Below, piece after piece: positions 8,863-18,045 of a stretch of DNA of 64,000 nt. The notes beneath the pieces were generated by a model. It saw nothing but the letters and a program-made list of their open reading frames with translations. It had not been told where the DNA came from and searched no databases. The position numbers and the translations under genes are program-made. How positions within the stretch are numbered: the stretch's first letter is position 1; every line of letters starts with the position of its first letter. The stretch comes from Oceanobacillus bengalensis (lineage in GTDB: Bacteria > Bacillota > Bacilli > Bacillales > Amphibacillaceae), in the NCBI RefSeq assembly GCF_003628445.1, contig NZ_RBZO01000023.1, forward strand, positions 1-64,000. Reading direction: 5' to 3'.

Positions 8863-9801
8863 ATGAAACACTCTGTACCGGATAACTTCCTATCATATAT
8901 TTGCGGAAAATTGTTAGGTGATGGATGTATCATCCTTCAACCTGGTCGAAAGCCAAGATTTCAGTTTATTCATACTGTCAGCGACCTAGAATGGTGCCAA
9001 TATTGTTATGAACAATTAAGTCCGTACTTGCCACTTAATCCACCTACATATAGAAAAACAAATGATATTAGAATTTCAAAAGGTTTTACCGAAAGCTATA
9101 TGGTTCAATCGAAAACATCTGAAATTATTACATATCTAGAATCTGTTTGGTATACAGATCAACGAAAAAAAATAATCCCTTTTGACTTTTTAGAAAAACA
9201 TTTAGATGAAAGGGCGTTAGCATGGTGGTACTTAGACGACGGTCACCTAAAGATTAACAATAATACTCCAAAGAAAATTATTCTTTCCACAGACAACTTT
9301 AGCAATAGTGAGAATCGAGTGCTAATAGATGTACTTCAGCAAAAATTTTCCTTATATTTCTCAATAGACGGTCAAAATCGATTAATATTATATGACCAAC
9401 TTCAAATTTATTATTTTTATAAATTAGTTAAACCATTCTTGCACCAATCAATGATCAGGAAAATGATTAATACACAAGTAACTACAACAAACACACCACC
9501 AAAAAGGACGACAATATACCTTCCTAAAGAAATAAATTTATCCAAACCAACTAGAGAAATAAATAATATACTAGATTCATTACCTTTGCTTCATGCAATT
9601 GCTTGTGATAGGGATAGCTATATATACTATTATAAAAAGTATTTCTTACAACTAAAAGATGTTGCAGACACTAAATCATATCAAATTAAAATCGATGAAA
9701 AACATTGGCATATTATTCAATCTATCAAATCTGTAACAGGGCTGAATAATAGTCAAATTGCTACCATTTGCCTCACCTTTAAAATTAACAAAATTCCTTA
9801 A
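8863..9801 (+). CDS. Free-standing LAGLIDADG homing endonuclease
   Basis: The 312-residue protein has two LAGLIDADG helices, CGKLLGDGC at about residues 14-22 and AWWYLDDGH at about 118-126, each ending in the metal-binding acidic residue. This is the arrangement of the LAGLIDADG_2 family. A further ~100 residues at the C-terminus have no feature I recognise. It is not embedded in a visible intron or intein; the flanks are AT-rich and non-coding. Group I introns occur 7 kb away in the flagellin gene, and a link between the two is only a possibility. The ATG follows AAAGGTTG weakly. Confidence 0.8.
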   Translation: MKHSVPDNFLSYICGKLLGDGCIILQPGRKPRFQFIHTVSDLEWCQYCYEQLSPYLPLNPPTYRKTNDIRISKGFTESYMVQSKTSEIITYLESVWYTDQRKKIIPFDFLEKHLDERALAWWYLDDGHLKINNNTPKKIILSTDNFSNSENRVLIDVLQQKFSLYFSIDGQNRLILYDQLQIYYFYKLVKPFLHQSMIRKMINTQVTTTNTPPKRTTIYLPKEINLSKPTREINNILDSLPLLHAIACDRDSYIYYYKKYFLQLKDVADTKSYQIKIDEKHWHIIQSIKSVTGLNNSQIATICLTFKINKIP

Positions 9802-9976
9802 ATTATCTACTGATTTAGTGGGTTGATTTCAAGGGAACTAAAGTGAAATGAATTTAAAGGAAAATATAAAATGGCAAGATGAAGAATTTATATTGGCAAT
9901 AGTTCATGTAATTGATATTAGGTGGGAGAATTGGGTTATATTTTTGAAAATATTATTATCAAAATTTTCTGTCTCT

Positions 9977-10035
9977 CAAGATAATGTTTCTATTTTAATT
10001 ATTTTCCTTTCGTTTATTTTATATTTATATAATAG
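9977..10035 (+). repeat. Copy 2 of duplicated sequence upstream of endonuclease genes
   Basis: Matches 8400-8456 over most of its length (CAAGATAATGTTTCTATTTT and following) and is again followed by repeated GTTCGTTAAGTGG-like words. Together with the following LAGLIDADG relic it forms a second, decayed copy of the unit. Confidence 0.6.
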
Positions 10036-10327
10036 GTTCGTTAAGTGGTTTGTTTAGTGGTTCATTAAGTGATCCATCCTTGAGTATGCTGCTGGTCCAG
10101 AAGTTAGTCAGCAAGGGGTTCATTTATCAGTAGCGGAGATCGACTGTAGTTTAGATTACAGATGCGAGGTTCATTGGAATATTAAAGAGCAGCCTTGCTT
10201 TGAATAAAAAGTACTTTTTGAACTTTACATCAAAACTACCTAAATTTTTCGTTAAATATATTTATAGAAATTAATAGTGCTTTATGTTATAATTAGAACA
10301 AACGATCTTATAGGTGTTGAATATAAA

Positions 10328-10629
10328 ATGTTTGATAAACTTACTCCTGTTCAAATCAATACACTAGCCGCAAGTATCATTGGAGATGGTGAAATTACTA
10401 AAATATATCCAAATAGTAGAAGAAAGAATAATAGTTACCGTGAGCATTATGGTATTGAACAAATGAAGTATAGGAAATGGAAAGCACAGATTATGGAAGG
10501 ATTATTTTATATCACTCCTAAGAGTAATACGTTTAGATCAAAAACATCACAACAACTGATGTGATGAGATCATATGGATCTGTTGTTTAATAAACCTACT
10601 GAGCTAAAAAAGCAAGCTAGACTTCTGTG
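10328..10629 (+). pseudogene. Relic of a second LAGLIDADG homing endonuclease
   Basis: Starting at MFDKLTPVQ, the frame carries the first LAGLIDADG helix (LAASIIGDGE) and the typical following block (YRKWKAQIMEG, FYITPKSNTFRSK). It stops at 10562; the matching continuation DLLFNKPTELKKQARLL appears in another frame to about 10629. The second catalytic helix and the rest are gone. It is a fragment of a homing endonuclease different from the intact one at 8863. Confidence 0.7.
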
Positions 10630-10869
10630 AACTGATAATTAATTATCTGAATTTTAATGTAGTGATCCATTACACAATACAGACATAATTTTCAAATTAA
10701 ATAAAAAAATGCCTATACCTATTGCCCTAGCCCTTCCCTAATTTCACCACTGTTCTTATATTTTGTATTTTAATACTATTGACATATCCCTAAATGTTAA
10801 TTAATATACGAAACTTTTAACCTATGAATTTCGTAGTATAAATATCCTAATCTGAAGGGAGGAATAAAA

Positions 10870-11031
10870 ATGGCTGGAAATTCTGGTAATCATCGTGATG
10901 GAGCTGTAACAGGTAGAAGTCAGTTTAAAGGTCCAAACGGAAATTATATTAAACGTGATACTAAAACTGGAAGATTTATGGATCAAAAAACATCAGGCGG
11001 GAAATTCAAAGGCGTCCGTAAAGAAAAATAA
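10870..11031 (+). CDS. Conserved small basic protein, 53 residues
   Basis: ATG at 10870 follows GAAGGGAGG with good spacing. The product reads NSGNHRDGAVTGRSQFKGPN, then YIKRDTKTGRFMDQKTSGG and KFKGVRKEK. It resembles a widespread family of very small, Gly/Lys/Arg-rich bacterial proteins with the KRDTKTGRFMD core, of unknown function. A hairpin terminator follows directly. The intact frame, ribosome site and own terminator support a real gene even though it lies among mobile-element debris. Confidence 0.75.
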   Translation: MAGNSGNHRDGAVTGRSQFKGPNGNYIKRDTKTGRFMDQKTSGGKFKGVRKEK

Positions 11032-11039
11032 CCTCATAC

Positions 11040-11063
11040 GTATCTATCCTTAGGGATAGATAC
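11040..11063 (+). terminator. Hairpin after the 53-residue gene
   Basis: GTATCTATCC (11040-11049) pairs with GGATAGATAC (11054-11063). There is no long T run after it, so it is a weak terminator or an RNA-stabilising stem. Confidence 0.5.
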
Positions 11064-11073
11064 TCAAGTCAAT

Positions 11074-11645
11074 ATAATGGACCCATAAATCTAGACACGA
11101 AATAAGGAGATGTTAAAGTAGATTTATGAGTAGAAGAAAAAGATATACATCAGAATTCAAATCACAAATCGTGCTAGAAATTTTAAAAGAAGAGAAAACC
11201 ATTTCTGAGATCTCCTCAGAACATGGAATTCACACAAATCAATTGCGTCAGTGGCGCAAAGCAGCTCTTGAACAAATGCCACAAATTTTTGAGAAAGATA
11301 ACAAGAAAGTCGACCAAATGAAGGAGGATTACGAAAACCAAATCGAAAACTTATATGCTGAAGTAGGTCGGCTTACCACGCAATTGTCGTGGCTTAAAAA
11401 AAATCTGGAATCAAAGACTAGGGCTGAACGCTTGGACATGCTTGATTGGGATTGTTCAGAAATGCCTATAAAGACACAAGCAGAGCTATTAAGTCTCAAT
11501 CGCTAAAGTCTATACTATAGACCAGTGGAACCTTCACCAGAAGAGCTATTCATCAAGAATCGAATTGATGAAATATACACAGAACTACCATTTTATGGAT
11601 CTAGACGAATCTCAGAAACATTAAAACAAGAAGGGCTGCCCCCAA
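11074..11645 (+). mobile_element. Truncated IS3-family insertion sequence
   Basis: The left part of an IS3-type element remains: a TGGACCCATAAATCTAGACAC-type end near 11074, the helix-turn-helix OrfA and the first ~40 codons of OrfB. The catalytic DDE region and right end are missing; similarity stops abruptly at about 11640. The element cannot transpose by itself. Confidence 0.8.
11126..11645 (+). pseudogene. IS3 transposase OrfA with broken OrfB
   Basis: OrfA starts at ATG 11126 and has the IS3 helix-turn-helix (SEFKSQIVLEILKEE, then HGIHTNQLRQWRK) and a leucine-rich coiled coil to about residue 90. It runs on in the same frame into an OrfB-like start (PIKTQAELLSLNR), hits TAA at 11504-11506, and resumes as SLYYRPVEPSPEELF and YGSRRISETLKQEG before the homology is lost at about 11640. 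The in-frame stop, the missing frameshift signal and the missing catalytic domain show a dead copy. Confidence 0.8.
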
Positions 11646-11799
11646 GTTATATAATAATGTCGGCAGTTTTTTCATACGAAAATCATTATTGTTCCCTTTC
11701 TTCTCATTAATTCCGCAAAACATGTTTTTATTCCTTTTAGTTTTGTCGTAAGATTGCAGAAAGTAATGTCGTGAGTCCTCGCTTAGTCACACATAAATC

Positions 11800-12082
11800 T
11801 CATAAGCAATCTTGTTCCCCATTCTTAATCCATACTTCGTACAGCTTCCTTCTTGTTTCCATATCCAGTACATAACCAGCAATCCACTCATACCCTTCAT
11901 CATCTACATATGAAAGTGTTTCAATCAGTAATGGGTTAGATAGTTTTTCTAAGTGTTCAGCTGGGATGAGTAAATCATCTATTTCTTTATGATAGAATTC
12001 ATAGGCTTCATAACCTACGTCCTCACCCTTGACTTCAATATTAAAATTTTTTTATTGTTCCTACAAACCAATCTAAATGCAT
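11800..12082 (-). pseudogene. Frameshifted small acidic protein gene next to radC
   Basis: ATG at 12082 follows GGAGAAGGAAAGG. The frame MHLDWFVGTIK breaks in an A7/T4 tract; removing one base restores about 93 codons, reading NFNIEVKGEDVGYEAYEFYH, a middle rich in Asp/Glu, and ending NGEQDCL. It lies 15 nt downstream of the radC 3' exon in the same direction and was probably in its operon. I do not recognise the family. Such small genes often accompany radC-like genes on mobile elements. Confidence 0.5.
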
Positions 12083-12097
12083 CCTTTCCTTCTCCTG

Positions 12098-12246
12098 TCA
12101 AATGTATTCTTTTTCTTTGAGGGAAACGTATTCCCCATCACCTAGCACAATGTGGTCAAGAACGTCAATCCCAATGATCTTACCTGCTTCTACTAATTTT
12201 TTAGTAACCCCCACATCTTCTCTGCTTTCAGCACTTTTCCCACTGG
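12098..12246 (-). CDS. radC: radC-family gene, 3' exon
   Basis: This is the downstream part of the JAB/MPN-domain protein interrupted by the group II intron. It begins with CCAGTGGG, completing the HNHPSG motif, then SREDVGVTKKLVEAGKIIG and ends DGEYVSLKEKEYI with a stop at 12098. Joined to 15045-15351 it gives exactly 152 codons in frame. Spliced, the metal-binding motif H-x-H-x10-D (His100, His102, Asp113) is intact. Confidence 0.85.
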
Positions 12247-15044
12247 ATAGCAATAGGTAAGGCTTTGAAGTAATCTTCACCTTTTCCCCTGCTCCACACC
12301 GTGCATACAACTTTCATCGCACACGGCATTCCATCGTTTGTCATCTATTTCATTTTCCTCAATCGTGTTCTAATTATTAAACTTCCCTAGTTTGTCGTAT
12401 TAAAGTTCTTTGTTGCCAACTAATAATCGCAGATTGTTCAGCTTTTTCATTTGTTCCTCATTTAAATTCAAATGTCCAAGATATATACGGATTGTGTCTT
12501 TTTCGGTCGTATGGATTAGCCGATGAACATCCCTATTAATCAATACTAATTGGAATATCTATCGTCCTTTGTCTCGCTCCATAAACGTTTATGGTGACAG
12601 TCCATCTCCGTCAATATCAGCTCTTCCCCTAGAATCGCACATTTTCCTTTTTGAGCAATGAACAGTGAAATTCGATTATCATTGAATTCTATCGTTGCTC
12701 TTTCGTTAATGACTGGGTGTTCCCTAATCCACTGAACTTGCCAGTTCGGAACCGCTCTCTGTTCTTTATGCATTATTTCTCGTCCCTCAATGGTGAATTT
12801 ATTGACACCATTTTTCGGCATTAATGCGTTTCTGGTTTTTATGAAACCAATAGGAATAAGAGGGTATCCATTGATATATCTTGTCATTTTCGATTTTAAA
12901 TAAGGCTCTAAGCCTTTATCTTTGATTACATAGTTAGTTGATTTCATCAGTGAAAACTGCTTTAATCGCTGACGCTCCACTAATGTCAGTTGGTATTGTA
13001 TCGGCATCAAGCTTGCGTTTACTTGCGTTGCAATTTGGTAATAATTATGAATACCGATGACCATACTATTGTAGATTTGAATGTTTTTGATTAAATCAGT
13101 TACGTTAGGTGCTTTTTGCATAAGCTTGATTTGGTCTTTGAGTTGTTTCTTAATCCTCATGCGTGCTTTTTCTGCTACACGCGATTGACAGACAAAGTTT
13201 TTACGTCCAAGACGGTCAATTCCTTTTTGTTCCATTCTCAGTTCAAAGCCGAGAAACTCGCTACTTTTCTTTTTCAGATTTGTAATTTGAGATTTCTCAT
13301 CCGAAATAGGAAGGCTTAACCGTTCTTCTAACCACATTTTACTTGCAACGAAAATCTTTTCGGCATTTGGCCGTGTTGTCGTAAAGATTTTAAAATCGTC
13401 TGCATAGCGAACAATGTACATTTCTTTCAGTTTAGAAGTTTCCCTTATTTTTCTATACCTATACTGATGGCTATACAATCCAGTTTTCTTATTTAGGTAG
13501 TCGTTGATATTACGACATTTCTTACTTTCCCACTGATTCGCTATCCACCAATCAAATTCATTTAAATTGATATTAGCTAGTAGAGGAGAAAGTATTCCTC
13601 CTTGCGGTGTCCCTTTTGTTGGATAAACCGTTTTTCCGTTTGGTAAAACGATAGGTGCTTTGAGCATTTTCCGAATGATGACAAGTAATTGCTTGTCTTG
13701 AATGCCCATTGTCCATATTTGTTGCATTAGTTTTGAATGTTTCACCTCATCAAAAAATCCTTTGATATCAACATCCACAACGTACTGCATTTTACTTCTA
13801 CTTATCCGACCAGCACATGCTGCGATTGCATTTTCTGCTGATTTTGTTGGACGAAAACCAAAACTGTACTTATAAAATTTCGCTTCACATATAGGTTCCA
13901 AAACTTGTAAAATGCATTGTTGTGCTACACGATCCCACATAGAAGGAATCCCTAAAGGTCTTGTTTTCCCATTAGGTTTTGGTATTTCCACACGTCTTAC
14001 TTTCCGAGGATTGTAATATGCGAACCTCTTCTTCACAATCTCAATGAAGTCATTTGGACCCAACTTTTCAATATCATTGATTGTGACTTTATCCACTCCA
14101 CCGTTGCACTTCCGTTATTTCGCTTGATATTGCGATAAGCGAGAAGGATATTATCGCCTAAAGTAATGATGGACATTAGATTCGTAAATTTTTGGTTTTC
14201 TTTACTTTTTGCAAAAAGCATATCAAAGGTTTCTGTCATGCCGTAATACTCCGCGCGACGTAGCCTCGTGTTTTTCATTCTAGGGATTTTCTTATAATTT
14301 TCTTTCAAGGTCTATCACGCTCCAAACTTGGCCCGTGACCTTTTTAGTCATACGAGAATCCTTGAGGTAATTGAGTTGAAATTGTTTGACTAAACGACTT
14401 GAGGCTATTGCTCCATTTCCATTACAGAAACTTCAAAGCTCATGCCTCTACTTTCACTATCACAAAAGGAAGTTATAGACGAATCCTTTCCTTCCTACCA
14501 CTTCACCCCGAGTGTGAACTCTCCATGTTGATAGCTTTCCACGTTCCCTTAACTCTATCTATACCTTAACTTAGGTGCTAGCTCTTGCCTGGCGTCCTCT
14601 CCATCGCCTGTAACGATGCATGGAGCTTTCGAAACCACCATAGGTACTCGCCCACGGAACGCACTTGATTCTTTCATCAAGCCCACTCATTTCTAAGTGC
14701 TCGCCACTTACAGACATTTCATTCGCTAGTTCGTCAGTGTTTTACCACATTCTCACCATATTAAGTTTTTAGCGACTCCCGGCCTATCAGTTGCACTAAC
14801 TACCACTAGTTAGGTTTCGGTTACTAGGTAAACTAGCACTACGACAACTTTCAGCCGACTTCACCGAGCTTCATACCCTACTCTTTTACACATTCGAATA
14901 ACGCATGTCGGAGTATCAGAGTAGGCATTTCAAGGCGTTACCCTATCATTCTACCTATCGAGTTAAGAGTTCACGACTCTCTTACTTGTCAATATTGACG
15001 TTCGGACAGCGTGCGTAACCTTTTCAGTTACGAACGTGTCGCAC
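12247..15044 (-). mobile_element. Group II intron inserted in radC
   Basis: The 2798-nt intron begins with GTGCGACACG on the minus strand at 15044, the typical bacterial group II 5' end. Domain V is visible at about 12288-12325 as a GCCGTGTGCGATGAAAGT hairpin closed by GCACGGTGT; domain VI with the expected bulged A follows, and the 3' end is TATTGCTAT at 12247. Both junctions are fixed by the radC reading frame. Positions 14309-15044 hold the 5' ribozyme domains. The host encodes reverse-transcriptase-type splicing factor within the intron, but that gene is frameshifted. Confidence 0.92.
12400..14308 (-). pseudogene. Group II intron reverse transcriptase/maturase with HNH domain, two frameshifts
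   Basis: Residues run from an N-terminal RT0/RT1 part (14033-14308) through the polymerase core (FGFRPTKSAENAI, DVDIKGFFDEV, GTPQGGILSPLL), catalytic YADD, the maturase X domain, and an HNH part (GKCAILGEE, CHHKRL). One missing G in GTGGAGTGG splits the N-terminus from the core; a missing T at about 12547 stops the HNH domain early, with VLINRDVHRLIHTTEKD and the rest readable to a stop at 12400. Either the maturase is dead, so splicing would need help in trans, or these are base-call errors. Confidence 0.85.
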
Positions 15045-15351
15045 GATGATTATGTCCGACAAGGATTGAAGGAGCATTACTTAAAATAGCAGGCTTGAAG
15101 CACTCCCTTGGATGTACTATGCTTGCATTTAGGCTTCCAATGTGGCAAATGTTAATGGCTGTTGGCTGATTCTTGGTGTCTAAACAAACAACAACGACAA
15201 AGTATTCCCTATCCACGTCTCCTAAGAACTGGTTCAACAATTGATAGCCATCTTCTGGACTTCGTACACTGCGATTCTTGTAAAGCATGCTCGACTCCTT
15301 CACTAGCTTTAAGCTAATAATCTTCACACGTTTTGCTGATTGATTTTTCAT
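15045..15351 (-). CDS. radC: radC-family gene, 5' exon
   Basis: ATG at 15351 follows a GGAGGAGG ribosome site. The exon encodes residues 1-102 of a JAB/MPN-domain protein: VVVVCLDTKNQPTAINICH, then GSLNASIVHPRECFKPAI and LVGHNH, cut by the intron inside HNHPSG. The full protein (151 residues) lacks the N-terminal helix-hairpin-helix part of chromosomal RadC, as is usual for radC genes on mobile elements. Function of this short class is unknown; a metalloprotease fold is expected. Residue 84 is Cys where Val is common, outside the metal site. Confidence 0.85.
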
Positions 15352-15481
15352 GATTACATTCCTCCTCCAAAATAGAAAAAGGACTTCCCTCCGAAGAGAG
15401 AAGCCCTGATTTGATGAACATAATGTACATGTATGTTCATTATTATGATATATGCTTATTATTCTAGTTGTTTCGCCAATC

Positions 15482-15691
15482 CTAATCATTTTGATTTAAC
15501 CTTTCCATCACAATCCTCCACTCCTTTTCATTACAAACCGAGTACATCTTTGAAAAGGGGCTATTTATTCTTATAATTCTTTCGTTCTCAAATAACTCAG
15601 CTGTGCCCCTTTCCAAATTATTTAATAGCCATTTTACTGGTCTTTGAATGCCTATGCCATCAAAGGATGTGCTAAATTTCACAATTTCCAT
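15482..15691 (-). CDS. Hypothetical small protein upstream of radC
   Basis: The ATG at 15691 follows GGAGGTGA by 6-8 nt; a GTG at 15697 is too close to that site. The 69-residue product (MEIVKFSTSFDGIGIQRPVK, ending KEWRIVMERLNQND) has no motif I recognise. It lies in the same direction as radC and about 130 nt upstream of it, with the hag terminator on its other side, so it probably belongs to the same accessory operon. Confidence 0.55.
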   Translation of the reverse strand: MEIVKFSTSFDGIGIQRPVKWLLNNLERGTAELFENERIIRINSPFSKMYSVCNEKEWRIVMERLNQND

Positions 15692-15725
15692 TTTCACTCA
15701 CCTCCACCCCAAATTACCAAAAATA

Positions 15726-15757
15726 AAAGAGACCCTAGCAAAACTAGAGTCCCTTCC
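15726..15757 (-). terminator. Intrinsic terminator of the flagellin unit
   Basis: GGGACTCTAG (15753-15744) pairs with CTAGGGTCTC (15738-15729) on the minus strand, followed by TTTTATTTTT. It lies after the second 3' exon, so both intron copies are inside one transcription unit. Confidence 0.85.
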
Positions 15758-15770
15758 AAATAATATAAAA

Positions 15771-15829
15771 TTAACGAAGAAGTTGTAAAACTCCTTGTGG
15801 TAATTGGTTGGCTTGCTTTGCCGCTATGT
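15771..15829 (-). pseudogene. Second, partial flagellin 3' exon
   Basis: The minus strand reads DIAAKQANQLPQGVLQLLR and a stop, matching the end of flagellin (LAQANQ, then LPQGVLQLLR). Compared with exon 2 it lacks about 20 residues of the C-terminal helix, as if MAKEMME...SQAM were deleted. It follows the second group I intron copy directly. It is either a vestige of an older intron-bearing hag or an alternative terminal exon; the upstream stop codon of exon 2 argues for a vestige. Confidence 0.65.
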
Positions 15830-16140
15830 CTTTCAATCATAGAATAGACTATATCTTCATCCATCTTTTCATGGAGCTGGGCACTTCGAACAGCTTTTGC
15901 TGCCCTACGAGATTCATAGTCATAGCTTTTCCTTAGACCGTGTTCTCTAGTCGTTGAACCTTCTCCAGAGTTTCCTCACAGGAGCTTGGCTGCTGATTAT
16001 CCATTGTTTCATCTTCATCATTTTTAAACCTTCACGCTGACCGTTTACAGTTACGTTGTGGTTAATGAAGCTTTAGGAAGTTCCAGCAATTCACCCAGTT
16101 ATCCTCTTATCCATTACCAGATAAGACGCCCTTTCAATCA
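15830..16140 (-). mobile_element. Second group I intron copy, 5' boundary unclear
   Basis: The core elements are all visible: P/P4 block GGGTGAATTGCTGGAA (16096-16081), R block GGTTCAACGACTAG (15960-15947) and S/P7 block GAAGATATAGTC (15858-15847). It is clearly related to the intron at 16255-16619. The P1 region that defines the 5' splice site is missing or replaced: the sequence starts right after the stop of exon 2. TGATTGAAAG occurs at both of its ends (16140-16131 and 15839-15830). Confidence 0.8.
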
Positions 16141-16254
16141 TTACTGTAAAAGTTGTAAAACTCCTTGAGGTAACTGATTCGATTGAGCCAGCATTGCTTG
16201 TGATGCTTGAGAAAGAATAGAATTCTTAGTTTGTTCCATCATTTCTTTCGCCAT
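16141..16254 (-). CDS. hag: Flagellin, 3' exon (exon 2)
   Basis: Reads MAKEMMEQTKNSILSQASQA, then MLAQSNQLPQGVLQLLQ and TAA. This is the conserved C-terminal D0 helix of flagellin. Joined to exon 1 after codon 425 (GAT) it restores the invariant RIRDVDMAKEM sequence and gives a 462-residue protein. Without splicing, exon 1 would end in an artificial YALAA tail and the filament subunit would lack the helix needed for export and assembly. Confidence 0.92.
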   Translation of the reverse strand: MAKEMMEQTKNSILSQASQAMLAQSNQLPQGVLQLLQ

Positions 16255-16619
16255 CGTGCGAACATTTATTTTCATAAATGACTAGACTATATCTTCACCT
16301 TCTAGCAATCTAGTAAGGGTCGGGCACTTCGGATTCACAATGCTGATGGTCATTGTTTCACCTATAGATTTCATCATCTTGAGCTGAGCCTTTAGATGGT
16401 CTATCCTAGTCGTTGAGCCTTCTCCACTCTTTCGAGACAGGAGCTTGGCTGCTGATTGCCCAATCTTTTCTTTTTTCAAACCATCACGCTTGTCGTTTCC
16501 AACTACGTTGTGGTAAGAAAAGTTCTAAGGGGTTTCCAGCAATTCACCCGATAATTATCTCTAGCCGTTACCAGCTAGGACGACTGTGCTTGTCACCGCT
16601 ATTAAGCAGCTAAAGCATA
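16255..16619 (-). mobile_element. Group I intron in the flagellin gene
   Basis: The 365-nt element has the group I core on the minus strand: GGGTGAATTGCTGGAA (16549-16534), GGCTCAACGACTAG (16419-16406) and GAAGATATAGTC (16296-16285). The 5' exon ends in U (16620) and the intron ends in G (16255), as group I splicing requires, and the joined exons restore flagellin. No endonuclease gene lies inside; a 65-codon frame across 16282-16479 is only the ribozyme read through. Group I introns in flagellin genes are known from thermophilic Bacillaceae. Confidence 0.93.
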
Positions 16620-17894
16620 ATCTACGTCACGGATACGAGATTCCGCTGCTGTTAGGTTTTCACTTGAAGTATTCAAGTTATTAATTGTATGGTCTAAACG
16701 GTTTTGATAAGCACCTAATTTTGACCTTTCTGAAGATACACTTTGAATTGCCTTGTCAATAGTTTCAATTGCATTTTCTGCACCAGATTGACTTTGTACA
16801 TCTAAACTATTAACACCCAAATCACTTGTTGTCATACTGTTAATATTTATTGACATGGTCTGACCTTTATTAGCACCTATATGCGCTGTTAGGGCGTTTT
16901 GCACAACATCAACAGAACCAGCCGCAGCTTCGGATGTTGCAGCTGTAGTAGTCAAATTAACTTTTAATCCAGCAGTATCACCAGAACCAGTTAATGTTAA
17001 CCCCTTACCGCTAGCAGCCACACCATCAATAGTACCTGCAACATCAACCCCTGCATCCGTCTTATCAGTTGATGCATCTGCAGTTAATTTCATTTCAGCT
17101 GTAACTGCATTAGCTGTAATAGTAATAGAGCTGTCAGCACCATATTCTGTAGTCTTTAATTCCAAAGCAGAAGTAGTACCATCTCCAGTTACAGTAACTC
17201 CAATATTAGCATTGTTCACTGCATTTTTAAAATTAGAAGCTGTAGCTGCTGCGTCTGCATTGTCAAATTCAAATGAAATTGAATGACCATTGATTTCAAC
17301 TGTTTTATTGCCACTTGCTTCTGTTAAATCAGCATCAGCAAAAGTATCTGATGCCGTAGCTGTAGCTTGTTCTGCCGCAGTAGTTACTTCAACAGCATAA
17401 GTTCCTGCTAAAGTTTGTTCTGAAGCTTGTGCAGAAGCTACATTGGCATTACTAGAGAAGTTAACTTTAGCACCAGAATCACCATTTAAAAGTTTCTTAG
17501 TATTGAATTCAGTTTGCGTAGATATTCTATCAATTTCTTCTTTTAATTGGTTAACTTCTTTTTGAATTTCAGCTCTATCATCTGCAGTGTTAGTATCATT
17601 GGCAGATTGAACACTTAATTCACGCATACGTTGAAGAATAGAATGCGTTTCATTTAAACCACCTTCAGCAGTTTGAATCAAAGATGTTGCATCCTGTGCA
17701 TTCTTAGCAGCCATATCTAACCCACGAATCTGTCCACGCATTTTTTCAGAGATTGCAAGACCTGCTGCATCATCTTTTGCGCTGTTAATACGAAGTCCTG
17801 AAGACAATTTCTCCATTGAATTTTGTTGCGCTGCATTTGCTGCACCCAACTGACGATGTGTGTTAAGTGCTGCGATATTGTGATTGATAATCAT
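16620..17894 (-). CDS. hag: Flagellin, 5' exon (exon 1)
   Basis: Encodes residues 1-425 of the filament protein. The N-terminal D0/D1 helices are canonical (IINHNIAALNTHRQL, LSSGLRINSAKDDAAGLAIS); the Ala/Thr-rich middle (about residues 145-340) is the variable surface domain; AAESRIRDVD opens the C-terminal helix and is cut by the group I intron. Annotating the unspliced frame to 16602 would add five wrong residues. Ribosome site GGAGGTAAGG precedes the ATG. A SigD-type promoter and two CsrA-type hairpins lie upstream, as for B. subtilis hag. Confidence 0.95.
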
Positions 17895-17899
17895 TTTCC

Positions 17900-17915
17900 C
17901 TTACCTCCATGTAAG
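17900..17915 (-). promoter_or_regulatory. CsrA-type site overlapping the hag ribosome site
   Basis: CTTAC-ATGGAG-GTAAG forms a hairpin that places GGA of the ribosome site in its loop, the known form of a CsrA-binding site. Confidence 0.65.
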
Positions 17916-17935
17916 TGTATTTTATTTTTACGAGT

Positions 17936-17947
17936 CACATCCTTGTG
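17936..17947 (-). promoter_or_regulatory. Upstream CsrA-type site in hag leader
   Basis: CACA-AGGA-TGTG hairpin with GGA in the loop, about 20 nt upstream of the first site. Two such sites control hag translation through CsrA and FliW in B. subtilis; no csrA is in this window. Confidence 0.6.
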
Positions 17948-18045
17948 TCCCGCATATATAACAACTCTTTTTTAGAGTTATTAACAAGATTTACGTTAAG
18001 GCCTTAACTTAACAAATCATCTCTTTGATGATTATTACATTATTT

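Noticed and set aside
8863-9801. Intein or intron-encoded endonuclease
   Set aside because: No split host gene or intron core flanks it; it appears free-standing.
9848-10057. 69-codon plus-strand frame
   Set aside because: Overlaps the duplicated non-coding leader and the match to copy 1 is not kept in frame.
16282-16479. 65-codon minus-strand frame inside the group I intron
   Set aside because: It spans the ribozyme R and S motifs (the GEDIV ending is GAAGATATAGTC read as codons) and has no ribosome site.
16602-16619. Flagellin ending in YALAA at a stop at 16602
   Set aside because: These last codons are intron sequence; the spliced gene continues at 16254 with the conserved flagellin C-terminus.
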